Shown piece after piece: positions 32,825 through 43,102 of a DNA stretch of 64,000 bases. The notes under the pieces were generated by a model that had not been told where the DNA came from, ran no database searches, and saw only the letters and a program-made list of their open reading frames with translations. Origin of the DNA: Sulfurimonadaceae bacterium (lineage in GTDB: Bacteria > Campylobacterota > Campylobacteria > Campylobacterales > Sulfurimonadaceae); the NCBI GenBank assembly GCA_028683835.1, contig JAQUHB010000005.1:1-64000 (forward strand), in the 5' to 3' direction. The translations under genes were made by a program, and so were the position numbers. Position 1 is the stretch's first letter, and each line of letters begins with the position of its first letter.

Positions 32825-34133
32825 TGTTAACCTCCCCTTTTTCTGTTACTTCCCATGTAGCAATACCATTTCTATGATAGACTGACTCTACACCCATAAC
32901 AGAAACTTCTTCTTCGATTGTTGGTTGCATACGTCCAGCATCATCCATCGCACGACTTCCTATAATGAGAGGTTTACCTTCATATTTGTACATAAAACTA
33001 AATCTTGTCCAAGCTTTTGGAAGAACAAGACCTTTAAGTTTTGTAGGTACCCAGTTTTTACAGCCATCAAATGTAATATCAACACCTGTGATAGTGCCAT
33101 ATCCACTCCAAGCAAGACCTTCGATCTCAACCATATCACCTTTTTTAAGGTCAGTCCATGGTTTTTCAGGACATGGAGAAGTGATAATAGAGTTAACTTC
33201 GTTTGCATAAAAATGTTGCACTGCTTTACCATCTGGTTTAAGAGCAGTATATTTTGCAGTTTCTTCTTTTGCATAAAAAGGCTCATCTGAAAATTCTAGA
33301 CGCTTAAGCCATTTAACACATAAGTTTCCTTCCCAACCTGGAAGTAAAAGACGAACAGGATATCCTTGTTCTGGGCGAAGAGCTTCCCCGTTTTGTCCCC
33401 AAACAATCATTGCATCATCGAGCACTTTGTCTATTGGTACAGTTCTGCCCATCTCTGAGTTGTCCGAGCCCTCTGCAAGCATCCATTTAGCAGTTGGTTT
33501 AAGACCTAAATCTTTAAGAATAGTTTTAATATAAACACCTGTCCATTGTGCGCAACTCATCATCCCTTTAGCAAACTGAACAGAGTTGAATTGTGGTCCT
33601 CTCCACTCTGGTCCACCGTTTGCAGGACATTCGATAAAGTGAATGCGGCTAACGCTTGGATAACGTTTAAGTTGATCAAGAGTAAGAACTAATGGTTTAT
33701 CTATAAGACCGTGAATCATTAAACGGTACTCATTTGGGTTGACTTGGGCAATACCACCGTGAGCTCTTGAGAAAAATAAACCGTTTGGTGTAATTATCCC
33801 CTCTGATTCTTGAATAGGACACATCGCAATTGATGCATACCAGTTACCAGAAGAGAGCAATTGTGCATTTCTTCTTGTATTGTTATGCTCATATTCCGAT
33901 GGCATACCATAAAGATTTTTTGTAACAGGGTCACCAAATTTGATTCCCCATGGCACATGGTTTATGATAGCTGGATCGTCAGCCATTGCCTTTGTGCCAG
34001 CAAAAAGACTTGTACCAGCTAAAGCAGTAGCAGACAAAGCTGCAGATTTTCTAAAAAAATCTCTTCTTGCTAATGTGTTGTGTGTGTCATTAGACGAAGA
34101 TTCTAGATTTTTTTGAGAATTATTATCGTTCAT
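32805..34133 (-). CDS. soxC: Molybdopterin-containing sulfur dehydrogenase SoxC
   Basis: TAT signal ARRDFFRKSAALSATALAG; oxidoreductase molybdopterin motifs FIECPANGG, GCKNWVPTKL. Confidence 0.93.
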   Translation of the reverse strand: MNDNNSQKNLESSSNDTHNTLARRDFFRKSAALSATALAGTSLFAGTKAMADDPAIINHVPWGIKFGDPVTKNLYGMPSEYEHNNTRRNAQLLSSGNWYASIAMCPIQESEGIITPNGLFFSRAHGGIAQVNPNEYRLMIHGLIDKPLVLTLDQLKRYPSVSRIHFIECPANGGPEWRGPQFNSVQFAKGMMSCAQWTGVYIKTILKDLGLKPTAKWMLAEGSDNSEMGRTVPIDKVLDDAMIVWGQNGEALRPEQGYPVRLLLPGWEGNLCVKWLKRLEFSDEPFYAKEETAKYTALKPDGKAVQHFYANEVNSIITSPCPEKPWTDLKKGDMVEIEGLAWSGYGTITGVDITFDGCKNWVPTKLKGLVLPKAWTRFSFMYKYEGKPLIIGSRAMDDAGRMQPTIEEEVSVMGVESVYHRNGIATWEVTEKGEVNNVQIRS

Positions 34134-34178
34134 TTTTCTTCCTTTATAAGCTTTCTAGTGTAACCAATATATATTTAG

Positions 34179-34190
34179 TAGTGATCACTA
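34179..34190. promoter_or_regulatory. Palindrome upstream of soxC
   Basis: TAGTGATCACTA, perfect 12-bp palindrome 46 bp upstream of the soxC start. Confidence 0.4.
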
Positions 34191-34389
34191 AATCAGCTAA
34201 GCCATAGATTGATGCAATACTATTGCACGCTTAGGTAACTGTTTTGTAAATATCACAAATATATCACAAGAAATGATACAACAATTTGAAGATTAATACG
34301 ATTAATTTTATAATATAGAGTCTATTTTGTTACAAAACAACACAAATAAAAGTCTATTTTTAAGTAGAGGCACGAATCTTAATTTTTTT

Positions 34390-34674
34390 TCATAAATTAT
34401 GATTCGTATTAGTTATGATTCCTAGAACTACATAAGTATCTTTAATAATATCATGATAAAAAGGTATTGTAAAACCTTGGTGTTCAATATCTTTAATATT
34501 TTCATCATCAAAATATAGTGACTTCTTATATTTTGCTACTTTTGTTGGCATATTTAAGATTATTGTATCAAGGTAGAGTTTAAAACTCTTTGCGCTTTTT
34601 TTATCATTATTAAAAAAAGAGTCAAGTATTGACTTGAGTTGTTGCTCATAAAGTTTAGAATTTACTATTTTCAT
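34390..34674 (-). CDS. RelE/ParE-superfamily-like toxin
   Basis: YEQQLKSILDSFF...YKKSLYFDDENIKDIEHQGFTIPFYHDIIKDTYVVLGI; ATGA overlap with upstream small ORF. Confidence 0.7.
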   Translation of the reverse strand: MKIVNSKLYEQQLKSILDSFFNNDKKSAKSFKLYLDTIILNMPTKVAKYKKSLYFDDENIKDIEHQGFTIPFYHDIIKDTYVVLGIITNTNHNL

Positions 34675-34835
34675 TTTTCTTCACCTTTTTCTAACCAATG
34701 ATCTATTTTTCCCATGGTTTCCAAGTAGCTTGAAAAACTTGCTGGATCTTGGATGTACTTGTCGAGTTCTTTTTGGAGAATTTCTTGCATTTGAGTGGAG
34801 ACATTTTTTTTATTTTCTAATTTTGTGTTTTCCAT
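34671..34835 (-). CDS. Small putative antitoxin ORF (54 aa), below the ORF-track length cutoff
   Basis: Reverse strand reads MENTKLENKKNVSTQMQEILQKELDKYIQDPASFSSYLETMGKIDHWLEKGEEK*, overlaps the toxin start by ATGA. Confidence 0.75.
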   Translation of the reverse strand: MENTKLENKKNVSTQMQEILQKELDKYIQDPASFSSYLETMGKIDHWLEKGEEK

Positions 34836-34856
34836 GTTTACCTTTCCGATACTATT

Positions 34857-34888
34857 AAAAAGATAGTGAATTTATTCACTATCTTTTT
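34857..34888 (-). terminator. Hairpin terminator at the end of the 34872-35453 gene
   Basis: AAAAAGATAGTGAA-ttta-TTCACTATCTTTTT. Confidence 0.75.
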
Positions 34889-35453
34889 TAACTGTTTGTG
34901 CTTTTTGAATTTTTACAGGTGTTGTCTCAGCGATAGTCGAGACCTGCTTTTTCACAAGAGCCACTGCTGCATCTGCTGTATCTGCCATTTGTAGATCATC
35001 GTTATTATCTAAATAGGTCGCGAGTTGTTGCATTTGAAAAGGCTGTCCGTATGTATATACAATTTCTCCTCCATCTTTCCCTTGAAGAAACATGGCTCCA
35101 GTTGCGCCCAATAGTAAGATAACAGCAAGAGCTTCAAGCATAAATTTTTTGGTTTTACATCCGATGAGTTTTATTAAAGCAATAATTCCCATTGTTATTG
35201 CTAAATATGTTCCTAACTGTTTATGTTCTTTGAGCTCACTCTGACCAGCCGGACTGAGATAGTCATATATAAGTGGACCTGCATGTGTACCTGTATACCA
35301 TACACCAATAACAGCAATCGCAGCGATAAGTGTGGCACGAGATGAGATTTTTGACATCCCCTCTGTTCTAGTGAAAAGATACACAACACCAAAAACTGAG
35401 GCAACTAGTGGAAGAACCATTGCAAAATGAACGGTAGCTGGGTGTAACATCAT
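34872..35453 (-). CDS. DUF2231-like membrane protein
   Basis: MLHPATVHFAMVLPLVASVFGVVYLFTR, four TMs. Confidence 0.75.
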   Translation of the reverse strand: MMLHPATVHFAMVLPLVASVFGVVYLFTRTEGMSKISSRATLIAAIAVIGVWYTGTHAGPLIYDYLSPAGQSELKEHKQLGTYLAITMGIIALIKLIGCKTKKFMLEALAVILLLGATGAMFLQGKDGGEIVYTYGQPFQMQQLATYLDNNDDLQMADTADAAVALVKKQVSTIAETTPVKIQKAQTVKKDSE

Positions 35454-35520
35454 AGAATACTCCTTTTAAATCTTAAATCGGAGCACATTATAGGAAAAAA
35501 AGATATAAAATAACTTAATC

Positions 35521-36588
35521 TTATTTTTCATCTTTTTTATCCATTGCGCTTTTTGCTGATTTAATGGCGTTCTCAAGGGCTGTTCTTGCTATGCCCCAAG
35601 CTTCTTTTCCCATACGTTTCGCTTCTTGGGCTTTCTCTGATTTTAGTACTTTTGTTCCCCTTTGAAGGGCATCTTTTTTGACAGATTGATATTTGTCTTT
35701 CATGAGATTCACAGTTTCTTTTGAAATATGGACAAGTTCTTCTAAGTCATATTTCATATTATTTGAAATGTCATCAAGTATTTGTTTCGTCTGTACAGAG
35801 TTCGCATGTCCAATATTGTTTACTACTTGGGTAAAAATCATATCTGTATGAATTAGTTCATCAAAAGTGTGATCATAATCACTAAGCAAGATAGCCTTTA
35901 TTTCATCAGGCATATAAAGAAGTTGTTGTTGAAATTTGGATATTGATTTGACTAGACCAGTTTTCGTACCTCGCATTGTTGATTTGAGGATAGAATTTGC
36001 CTGATTGGGAGTTGCTTCTGAAACATTTACTGCCGTTTGGAGAATACTTGAGAGAATTTTTCGAATCCTGATACTGTTGAGTGCTCCCTCATTGATAGTT
36101 TCATAAGTAAGCTCTTTTATGACCTCTTCAACAGTTTCATCTATATCTTGATTATTTTTTTCTAAGGCTGTAATGATGGCTGATTCAACCATTTCATTCA
36201 ACATATCAAAAAGATCAACAGATTGAAGTTTTATCTGATGGAGCTTAGATATTGTTTGTTCTGGAGCTTCGCAAAGAGATTCTTCGATCTTATCAAAAAG
36301 AATATATTTTGCATTTTGAAGTTCATGTGATGTTTTGTCTATGCGTCTGTTTAACTGTTCTTTTTTTGCAAGCAGTTCTTCAACTTCATCGTGAAGAGTC
36401 AATGTTTCACTGTCGATAATTGTTGCACTTAGAATTTTGAGTTCATGTAATGTCAATTTATTTGGATCTATAGTCCATTCATCCTCAATATGCACAAGAA
36501 GTTTTTTAATCTTTTCCTCAATTGAAGATGCTTCAATACTTTTGTAACTGTTTTTTAAGTCTCGTTCAAATTCCTCTATATTCATCAT
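35521..36588 (-). CDS. Hypothetical helical/coiled-coil protein
   Basis: Long ORF, helical composition; no family recognised. Confidence 0.75.
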   Translation of the reverse strand: MMNIEEFERDLKNSYKSIEASSIEEKIKKLLVHIEDEWTIDPNKLTLHELKILSATIIDSETLTLHDEVEELLAKKEQLNRRIDKTSHELQNAKYILFDKIEESLCEAPEQTISKLHQIKLQSVDLFDMLNEMVESAIITALEKNNQDIDETVEEVIKELTYETINEGALNSIRIRKILSSILQTAVNVSEATPNQANSILKSTMRGTKTGLVKSISKFQQQLLYMPDEIKAILLSDYDHTFDELIHTDMIFTQVVNNIGHANSVQTKQILDDISNNMKYDLEELVHISKETVNLMKDKYQSVKKDALQRGTKVLKSEKAQEAKRMGKEAWGIARTALENAIKSAKSAMDKKDEK

Positions 36589-36595
36589 ATCTCCT

Positions 36596-36865
36596 TTATA
36601 AAACCATTTTTATATTTTGATGATTTTTTAGTGCTTCATATATAAATGTTCTTTCATCTTCATTGGTAATGATAAGATCAAGATTCATACTCACGTACTT
36701 TCCGGTTTTACTTTCATTGGAAAGCTTTAGAGTGTGTGGTTTTTCCAAAATCACCTCTTTTACAGCAAGATGAATCTCATCTTTATGGTTTCCAATAACT
36801 TTATAACACCAGCTGCAAGGGTATTCCAAAACCAATTTCTCTTTAGTTTCGTTTATAATTTCCAC
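36596..36865 (-). CDS. DUF493 (YbeD-like) protein
   Basis: [13 protein letters not shown]...[25 protein letters not shown]. Confidence 0.85.
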   Translation of the reverse strand: MEIINETKEKLVLEYPCSWCYKVIGNHKDEIHLAVKEVILEKPHTLKLSNESKTGKYVSMNLDLIITNEDERTFIYEALKNHQNIKMVL

Positions 36866-37316
36866 TTTTTCCTCCTTCTTTGGATTCTAACTGAACAGTT
36901 TTAATGATCATCCCTTTGTCTATGGCTTTGACCATATCATATATGGTTAAAAGTCCGATACTGACACCTGTAAGTGCTTCCATTTCAACGCCTGTTTGCC
37001 CTGTAAGTTTTGCTGTGAGTATTAGTTTGAATCCTGGGAGTTCTGGCAGTTCTTCAACATCACAGTTGATACCGCTAAGATTTAAGGGATGACACATCGG
37101 GATAAGCTCACTTGTTTTTTTTGTTCCCATTATTGCGGCAATAACAGCTGTTTGGAGAACTGGACCTTTTTTTGTCCTTTCACTTACTATTGCATTGAAA
37201 GCATCTTGGCTCATCTGTATAACTCCGCTTGCTACAGCGACTCTTGTAGTTTGGCTTTTTTCTGACACATCCACCATCTTTGGACGATCTTTTTCATCTA
37301 AGTGCGTTAAGTTCAT
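36843..37316 (-). CDS. moaC: Cyclic pyranopterin monophosphate synthase
   Basis: [55 protein letters not shown]. Confidence 0.97.
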   Translation of the reverse strand: MNLTHLDEKDRPKMVDVSEKSQTTRVAVASGVIQMSQDAFNAIVSERTKKGPVLQTAVIAAIMGTKKTSELIPMCHPLNLSGINCDVEELPELPGFKLILTAKLTGQTGVEMEALTGVSIGLLTIYDMVKAIDKGMIIKTVQLESKEGGKSGNYKRN

Positions 37317-37378
37317 GCAACTCTCTTTTTTAGTATAAAGGTAAATAATATACTTTGATTATACCAAACAATGATAGA

Positions 37379-37990
37379 TTATTTACTAATATCGTGTTCT
37401 TGATGAAATCTTAGAATTGCTTCTTGATACTCGGTAGGATTGTTAAGATTTAAAAAATTAGTTTCATTTTCAAATTCCACAAAAAGAGTATTAGACGTTT
37501 GGAGTAGTTTTATAAGTTTATGTTGATTGGTTTGAAGCATATTTTGAAAAACTACATGTAAGCTTCTGTTATAAAGTCCGCACATTGGATGGAGACCATG
37601 GGGTGTTTTTGCGATGATGGTATCAAAGCCCTGATCTTTGTGCTCTAAGATTTTACCTATTTCTGCTTCGCCTATAAAAGGAGTATCAACACTCAAAACA
37701 AATATCTCGTTTACATTTAAGTGGTTAAAGATAGTTACAAAGCCTGTTGTAGGAGCATAGATATCTTCTGTATCTATATCTTCTATCAAAACTGCATTTT
37801 TATTTTCAGTGAGAAAATCAAATTTATTTGCATCTTTACAGGAAATATATACATTTTGAAATAATTTTTTTAAGCGTTCATACTGGTATTGAGTAAGAGT
37901 AGGTTCGCCTGCGAAGGGTAAAAGTGCTTTATCTTCGCCCATTCGGGAGCTTTTCCCGCCGGCAAAGATAACGCATGGAGTTTGGAACAT
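37379..37990 (-). CDS. mobA: Molybdenum cofactor guanylyltransferase
   Basis: VIFAGGKSSRMGEDKALLPF; SVDTPFI; HPMCGLY. Confidence 0.93.
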   Translation of the reverse strand: MFQTPCVIFAGGKSSRMGEDKALLPFAGEPTLTQYQYERLKKLFQNVYISCKDANKFDFLTENKNAVLIEDIDTEDIYAPTTGFVTIFNHLNVNEIFVLSVDTPFIGEAEIGKILEHKDQGFDTIIAKTPHGLHPMCGLYNRSLHVVFQNMLQTNQHKLIKLLQTSNTLFVEFENETNFLNLNNPTEYQEAILRFHQEHDISK

Positions 37991-39060
37991 TATTTAGTTA
38001 AAGTAGCTTCTATACGTCTGTTTGCCGCACGACCTTCAACAGTTTTATTTGATGCAACTGGGTTAGCTTCACCTTTTCCTGATGCTGTGATTCTTTTAGC
38101 GTCTACACCTTTTTTCTCAAGGTCAGCTTTTACAGCTTTTGCACGCGCTTCAGAAAGTTTTTGGTTGTGTGCTGCTTTACCAGTGTTACTAGTATAACCA
38201 GTGATTTCTACATTATATGCAGGGTATAGTTTCATGAAATCTGCAAATTCTGTAATACGTGAGTCTGCTTCACGCCCAATTTTAGCTGAGTCTATTTTGA
38301 AGTTTACGTGTAAGTTTACAAGAACGGGACAACCATCTTGGTCAACTTTTGCGCCAGCTGGAGTATTTGGACATTTATCGATAGAATTTTTAACACCATC
38401 ATGATCATCATCGCCATCAACTACAACAGCAGCAACCTCTGCTACAACAGGTTTTTCTTCAACAACAGGCGCAGGGGCTGGAGTCACAACTGGTGTTTCG
38501 ACAACTGGTGCTGGAGCTGCAATTGGTTGAGCGTGTTCTCCAAAAGCGATATTGATACCACCAAGCAATGCTAAGTTATTATCCCATCTTGTATCATTGG
38601 GTTTTAACATATAAATTGCTTCAAGTTTAAGAGCGATATTTTTTGTGATTGGCATTTTAGCACCAACGCCTGCATCAAAGAAAGCAGAATCAACATTACC
38701 AGTTCTTCCTTCTTGGTGCTCGCTCATAGTCTCGTAACCAAGACCAGCTTTTGCAAATGGAGTTAAAAATCCAACTTTTCCATACTCATATACACCGTTT
38801 AAAGCGATACGGTAAATATTTGTACTACCAAAGCGACTTGGTTCAAAATCAACATTTGAGTAAAGAATTGATAACTCAGGACTTACTGGCATTCCAAGAT
38901 TATTGAGTTGGAATTCACCACCATAGATACCTGCATTTGAAAGATTAAGATTTCCTTCTGTTATGTTATAGCCAGCAACCGGAGTAAACTCATAGTTGTA
39001 ATCTTGTGCTAAAAGCAAAGAAGATGCTAAAAGTGCTGGAACTAGTAGTAATTTTTTCAT
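37990..39060 (-). CDS. OmpA family outer-membrane protein
   Basis: Beta-barrel N-terminus; DDDHDGVKNSIDKCPNTPAGAKVDQDGCP; OmpA domain VEITGYTSNTGKAAHNQKLSEARAKAV. Confidence 0.95.
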   Translation of the reverse strand: MKKLLLVPALLASSLLLAQDYNYEFTPVAGYNITEGNLNLSNAGIYGGEFQLNNLGMPVSPELSILYSNVDFEPSRFGSTNIYRIALNGVYEYGKVGFLTPFAKAGLGYETMSEHQEGRTGNVDSAFFDAGVGAKMPITKNIALKLEAIYMLKPNDTRWDNNLALLGGINIAFGEHAQPIAAPAPVVETPVVTPAPAPVVEEKPVVAEVAAVVVDGDDDHDGVKNSIDKCPNTPAGAKVDQDGCPVLVNLHVNFKIDSAKIGREADSRITEFADFMKLYPAYNVEITGYTSNTGKAAHNQKLSEARAKAVKADLEKKGVDAKRITASGKGEANPVASNKTVEGRAANRRIEATLTK

Positions 39061-39157
39061 GTGTATCCTTTTTGTCCAAGGTAACTTGGGAGTAATTATT
39101 TCGTGATTCTAGCTTATTTTTATTAAAAATGTATTTAATAAAAATAATTAGTTTGTG

Positions 39158-40417
39158 TTATCTGGGATCTGTGATATATCCAGTGATTGCCGACGCTGCT
39201 GCAACTGCTGAGTTAGCTAAATAAACTTTAGAGCTTCTGCTTCCCATACGACCGACAAAGTTACGGTTTGTTGTAGAAACTGCAACTTCGTTATCCCCTA
39301 AAATCCCCATATATCCGCCAAGACAAGCGCCACATGTCGGGTTGCTGACAACACCGCCTGCATCGATAAGAATATCTATATATCCAAGTTTCGTAGCTTC
39401 GCGAAGGATCTTTTGTGTACCCGGAGTGATGATAAGACGAACATCTTGGTGAACTTTCTTACCCTCTAATATTTCAGCTGCTACTTTAAGGTCGCTGAGT
39501 CTTCCATTTGTACAACTTCCAATAAACGCTTGATCTATTTTGATATGATCATTTTGCGCTTGAACGACACTGTGTCCATTTGATGGTAAAAATGGATATG
39601 CGATCACTGGATCAAGTGCCGCAACATCTATTTCCAAAATTTGTGAATAGACAGCATCAGCATCAGAATAGAAGATTTTTGGTTCACGAGCTAGAGGTTT
39701 ATCTACTAAAAATTCTTTTGTGATCTCATCATATGCGACGATTCCACTTTTTGCACCAGCTTCGATAGCCATATTACACATAGAAAATCTATCGTCCATG
39801 CTTAAATGCTCGATTGTACTTCCAGTAAACTCTAAAGTCTGATAAAGTGCCCCATCAACGCCGATCATGCGGATGATTTCGAGGATAATATCTTTTCCAG
39901 TCGTATATTTCCCAGGTTTTCCGTTTAATACTACTTTGATCGACTCTGGCACTTTAAACCAGTTTCCGCCTGTTACCATGGCAAACGCTAAGTCAGTTGA
40001 ACCCATTCCCGTCGAGAAAGCACCAAGTGCACCGTGTGTACAAGTATGTGAATCTGCACCGATGATAACATCACCCGGAACGACTAAACCTTTTTCAGGT
40101 AAAAGTGCGTGCTCGATTCCCATATCTTTTTCATCAAAAAAGTTTTTCATCTCATATTTTTTTGCAAAGTCGCGGCTTATACGAGCTTGATTTGCACTTG
40201 CAATATCTTTTGCAGGGATAAAGTGATCAAGAACAATAGAAAATCCATCTGGATTAGCAAGTTTTGTCGCGCCAATATCTTCAAATGCTTTGATAGAAAT
40301 AGGTGTAGTAATATCGTTTCCGATAACCATATCGATGTTACAGCGGATGATTTCGCCTGCAAATACTGGGTGACCGACATGATCGGAAAATATTTTTTCA
40401 GTAATGGTTTGCTTCAT
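39158..40417 (-). CDS. leuC: 3-isopropylmalate dehydratase large subunit (aconitase family)
   Basis: SCTNGRLSDL; GADSHTCTHGALGAFSTGMGSTD; NPTCGACLGGYMGIL. Confidence 0.93.
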   Translation of the reverse strand: MKQTITEKIFSDHVGHPVFAGEIIRCNIDMVIGNDITTPISIKAFEDIGATKLANPDGFSIVLDHFIPAKDIASANQARISRDFAKKYEMKNFFDEKDMGIEHALLPEKGLVVPGDVIIGADSHTCTHGALGAFSTGMGSTDLAFAMVTGGNWFKVPESIKVVLNGKPGKYTTGKDIILEIIRMIGVDGALYQTLEFTGSTIEHLSMDDRFSMCNMAIEAGAKSGIVAYDEITKEFLVDKPLAREPKIFYSDADAVYSQILEIDVAALDPVIAYPFLPSNGHSVVQAQNDHIKIDQAFIGSCTNGRLSDLKVAAEILEGKKVHQDVRLIITPGTQKILREATKLGYIDILIDAGGVVSNPTCGACLGGYMGILGDNEVAVSTTNRNFVGRMGSRSSKVYLANSAVAAASAITGYITDPR

Positions 40418-40547
40418 GTGGAATCCTTACATGTAAAGTGTATTTATAAAAGTGGGCGAATTATACCCTTTTAGAGTTGATGACATTTTGAAATATTTTT
40501 GCAATTTTAAAATATCAGATGCTAATATAAACAAAAAAAGGATTTTC

Positions 40548-40901
40548 GTGTCGAAGTTGCTTGGAAAATGTCCTTATTGTGAAAATGGAAAGATTGAAAT
40601 AAGGGCGATCGCCGTTGATGGCAAACCTCTAAAACTTTATGCTTGCTCAAATGCACATTGGTATTTTGAAGGCGATTTTGCTGAACTCACACCTGAGTCT
40701 ACATGTAACTTTCGAATATTTCAAAATCAGCTCAGACGTTGGAATAAAAAAGCGATAGGGAAAAATGAAATACGAACACTTTTAAAAGAGCAACAGGTAC
40801 AAGTAAGACTTTACAGTGCAAATGCGAAAAAAGAGTATTTTAAGTGGGTGATTCTGGATAAAGAGTATGGAATAAGCGTTTTGTGGGAGGAGGATGCATA
40901 G
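40548..40901 (+). CDS. Small protein with N-terminal zinc-ribbon-like motif, unknown function
   Basis: GTG start after AAAAAGGATTTTC; KCPYCENG...LYACSNAHW. Confidence 0.6.
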   Translation: MSKLLGKCPYCENGKIEIRAIAVDGKPLKLYACSNAHWYFEGDFAELTPESTCNFRIFQNQLRRWNKKAIGKNEIRTLLKEQQVQVRLYSANAKKEYFKWVILDKEYGISVLWEEDA

Positions 40902-40924
40902 GTATAAAAACCTATGCATAAAAA

Positions 40925-41143
40925 TTACATTGCTGTAACGTTTTCCGCTTGAGGACCTTTTTGACCTTCGCCTACTTCAAAAGTAACCGCTTGGCCTTCT
41001 GCTAAAGAAACACGACCAGGACCTGTTCTGTTTACTTGACGGAAGTGAACAAATAAATCTGCACCACCGTTGTTTTGTTGGATAAATCCATAACCTTTTT
41101 CTTCATTGAACCATTTAACAGTTCCGTTTAGCAATTCTGCCAT
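40925..41143 (-). CDS. Cold-shock domain protein
   Basis: [34 protein letters not shown]; start set at MAELL. Confidence 0.96.
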   Translation of the reverse strand: MAELLNGTVKWFNEEKGYGFIQQNNGGADLFVHFRQVNRTGPGRVSLAEGQAVTFEVGEGQKGPQAENVTAM

Positions 41144-41373
41144 CTTTGTACCTCTAGTGGGAAAAATACATTTCATAATAGTATATTACTAAATTGAAAA
41201 GGAGTCTAAGTCGAGGAAAGGTTTTCGTTTTTAGCAGATTATATATAATGTAACACACTAAAGATGAATTCGAACCTCATCTTTCATCGCAAGTATTGTA
41301 TCATTTTATTTATTACATTGCAAACGTATTTTATTATTTAACTGTATACTTGCACAAAAAAGGGTCATAATAG

Positions 41374-42996
41374 ATGAATTTACTTTCAAAAACTGCACCA
41401 TTAGAAGAATCGATACAAAAAATGAGAGCTGTTCTTATCGATGTCGGATGTGAAGTTGTGTTTCAAGAGCAGTTGCATCCTCTTACTCATTGTTATTCAG
41501 TAAATCTGAGTTCCACGGAAGCACCTCGCCATATCTATGCTAATGGCAAAGGTATGGAGGTGGATGCTTCTGTAGCAAGTGCTTTGGGTGAGTACATAGA
41601 GAGACTTCAGACAAATAATTTTTTTATAGATTTTTATCTTCCAAATAGAACACAGTATCCTGATGAAGTTGCGTATGAATTTTGGGAGGATTATATAGAC
41701 GAAGCATTTTTGGAGCTTTATGATCCAAATGGGGAACTTAGCGGTGAAGATTTAGTTGATTTTAACAGTGACTACACAGATAAAATCCTTTGTCTCCCTT
41801 TTATAAAAAATTCTACTCAAGAAAAAGTTTATATTCCGCAAAATATTTTGAGCAATCTTTATGTAAGCAATGGTTTAGCAACAGGAAATAGTCCAAAAGA
41901 GGCGCAAGTTCAAGCTTTTAGTGAGATTTATGAGCGTTATGCAAAGCTAGATATCATAAAAAATGGCTATGCACTTCCAAGTTTTCCCGATGAGTTAATT
42001 CAAAGTTTTGAAAAACTTCAGAGTGATGTCCAAGCACTTCGTGATCTTGGTTATATAGTAGAAGTTTTAGATGCCTCGATGGGCGGAAAATTTCCTGTAA
42101 CGGCTATCTCTCTAATAAATCCAAAAAACTCTTCGCTGTTTGTCTCTTTTGGCGCACATCCTATTTTGCAAGTCTCACTAGAGAGAACGATGACAGAACT
42201 GATGCAAGGACGAACTTTAGATAATCTGGATAGTTTTGAGACACCGACTTTTGATATGAGTAGAGTTGAGAGCAGTTTTAATCTTGAATCGCATTTTGTA
42301 GATTCAAATGGAAAACTTGGATTTGGATTTTTGAGTTCTAAAAAAAGTTTTGAGTATGCCACTTGGAGATATAAAGGCGAGGGATGTGAGGATGAATATA
42401 ACTTTCTTTTAAGTATCTTAGAAGATATGGATAAAGAGCTTTATATCAGAGAGTACGATTATCTTGGATTTTACTCTTGTCAGATGGTTATTCCAGGAGT
42501 TTCAGAAGTGTACCCGATGGAAGATCTCATCTACAACAACAAAAACAGCGGAAAACTTATACGTCATATGGTTTTGGATATGAATGTGAATGATGCAGAA
42601 GATATCCTTGATGCAGTAGAATCACTGGATGATTCTTTACACGTAGACAAATATATAGGTGTTATTTTCGAAAATAGTTTTACAATGGCCGAGCTCAAAG
42701 CGCAGATGCATTTGACACTTGGCAATACTCAAGAAGCGTTAGAGATTTTAGAGTACAGTGAAAACAAAATTGGACAAATTCTTGTGGAACTTATCACGAT
42801 GGAAAACGAAGGGCATAATTACGAAGATTATGAAGAAGCATTAGAGAATGTTTTTGGGAAAGATAATCTAAAAAAAGCCTTACTTGTAAGAGAGGGTAAA
42901 GAGTTATTTATAGACACGACTCTGCATGATGAGTATAAAAAAATGTTAAAGTTATATGACAAACTCGAGATTAAAAAGCAAAATATTACACTTTAA
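41374..42996 (+). CDS. ycaO: YcaO-domain protein (E. coli YcaO-like)
   Basis: LSSTEAPRHIYANGKGMEVDASVASALGEYIERLQTNNFF; NGLATGNSPKEAQVQAFSEIYERY. Confidence 0.92.
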   Translation: MNLLSKTAPLEESIQKMRAVLIDVGCEVVFQEQLHPLTHCYSVNLSSTEAPRHIYANGKGMEVDASVASALGEYIERLQTNNFFIDFYLPNRTQYPDEVAYEFWEDYIDEAFLELYDPNGELSGEDLVDFNSDYTDKILCLPFIKNSTQEKVYIPQNILSNLYVSNGLATGNSPKEAQVQAFSEIYERYAKLDIIKNGYALPSFPDELIQSFEKLQSDVQALRDLGYIVEVLDASMGGKFPVTAISLINPKNSSLFVSFGAHPILQVSLERTMTELMQGRTLDNLDSFETPTFDMSRVESSFNLESHFVDSNGKLGFGFLSSKKSFEYATWRYKGEGCEDEYNFLLSILEDMDKELYIREYDYLGFYSCQMVIPGVSEVYPMEDLIYNNKNSGKLIRHMVLDMNVNDAEDILDAVESLDDSLHVDKYIGVIFENSFTMAELKAQMHLTLGNTQEALEILEYSENKIGQILVELITMENEGHNYEDYEEALENVFGKDNLKKALLVREGKELFIDTTLHDEYKKMLKLYDKLEIKKQNITL

Positions 42997-43102
42997 GCGA
43001 TCAATCATGATTAGATGAACAAATATTCTGCTTTAAATTCTTTGATATGTTATCGCTAAAAGTTGCCATAAGATCACCAAATGCATGTCCAATATCACGT
43101 AT

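Noticed and set aside
41265-41290. TTCGAAC-containing stem resembling a tRNA T-arm
   Set aside because: No acceptor, D- or anticodon arms around it; only a hairpin.
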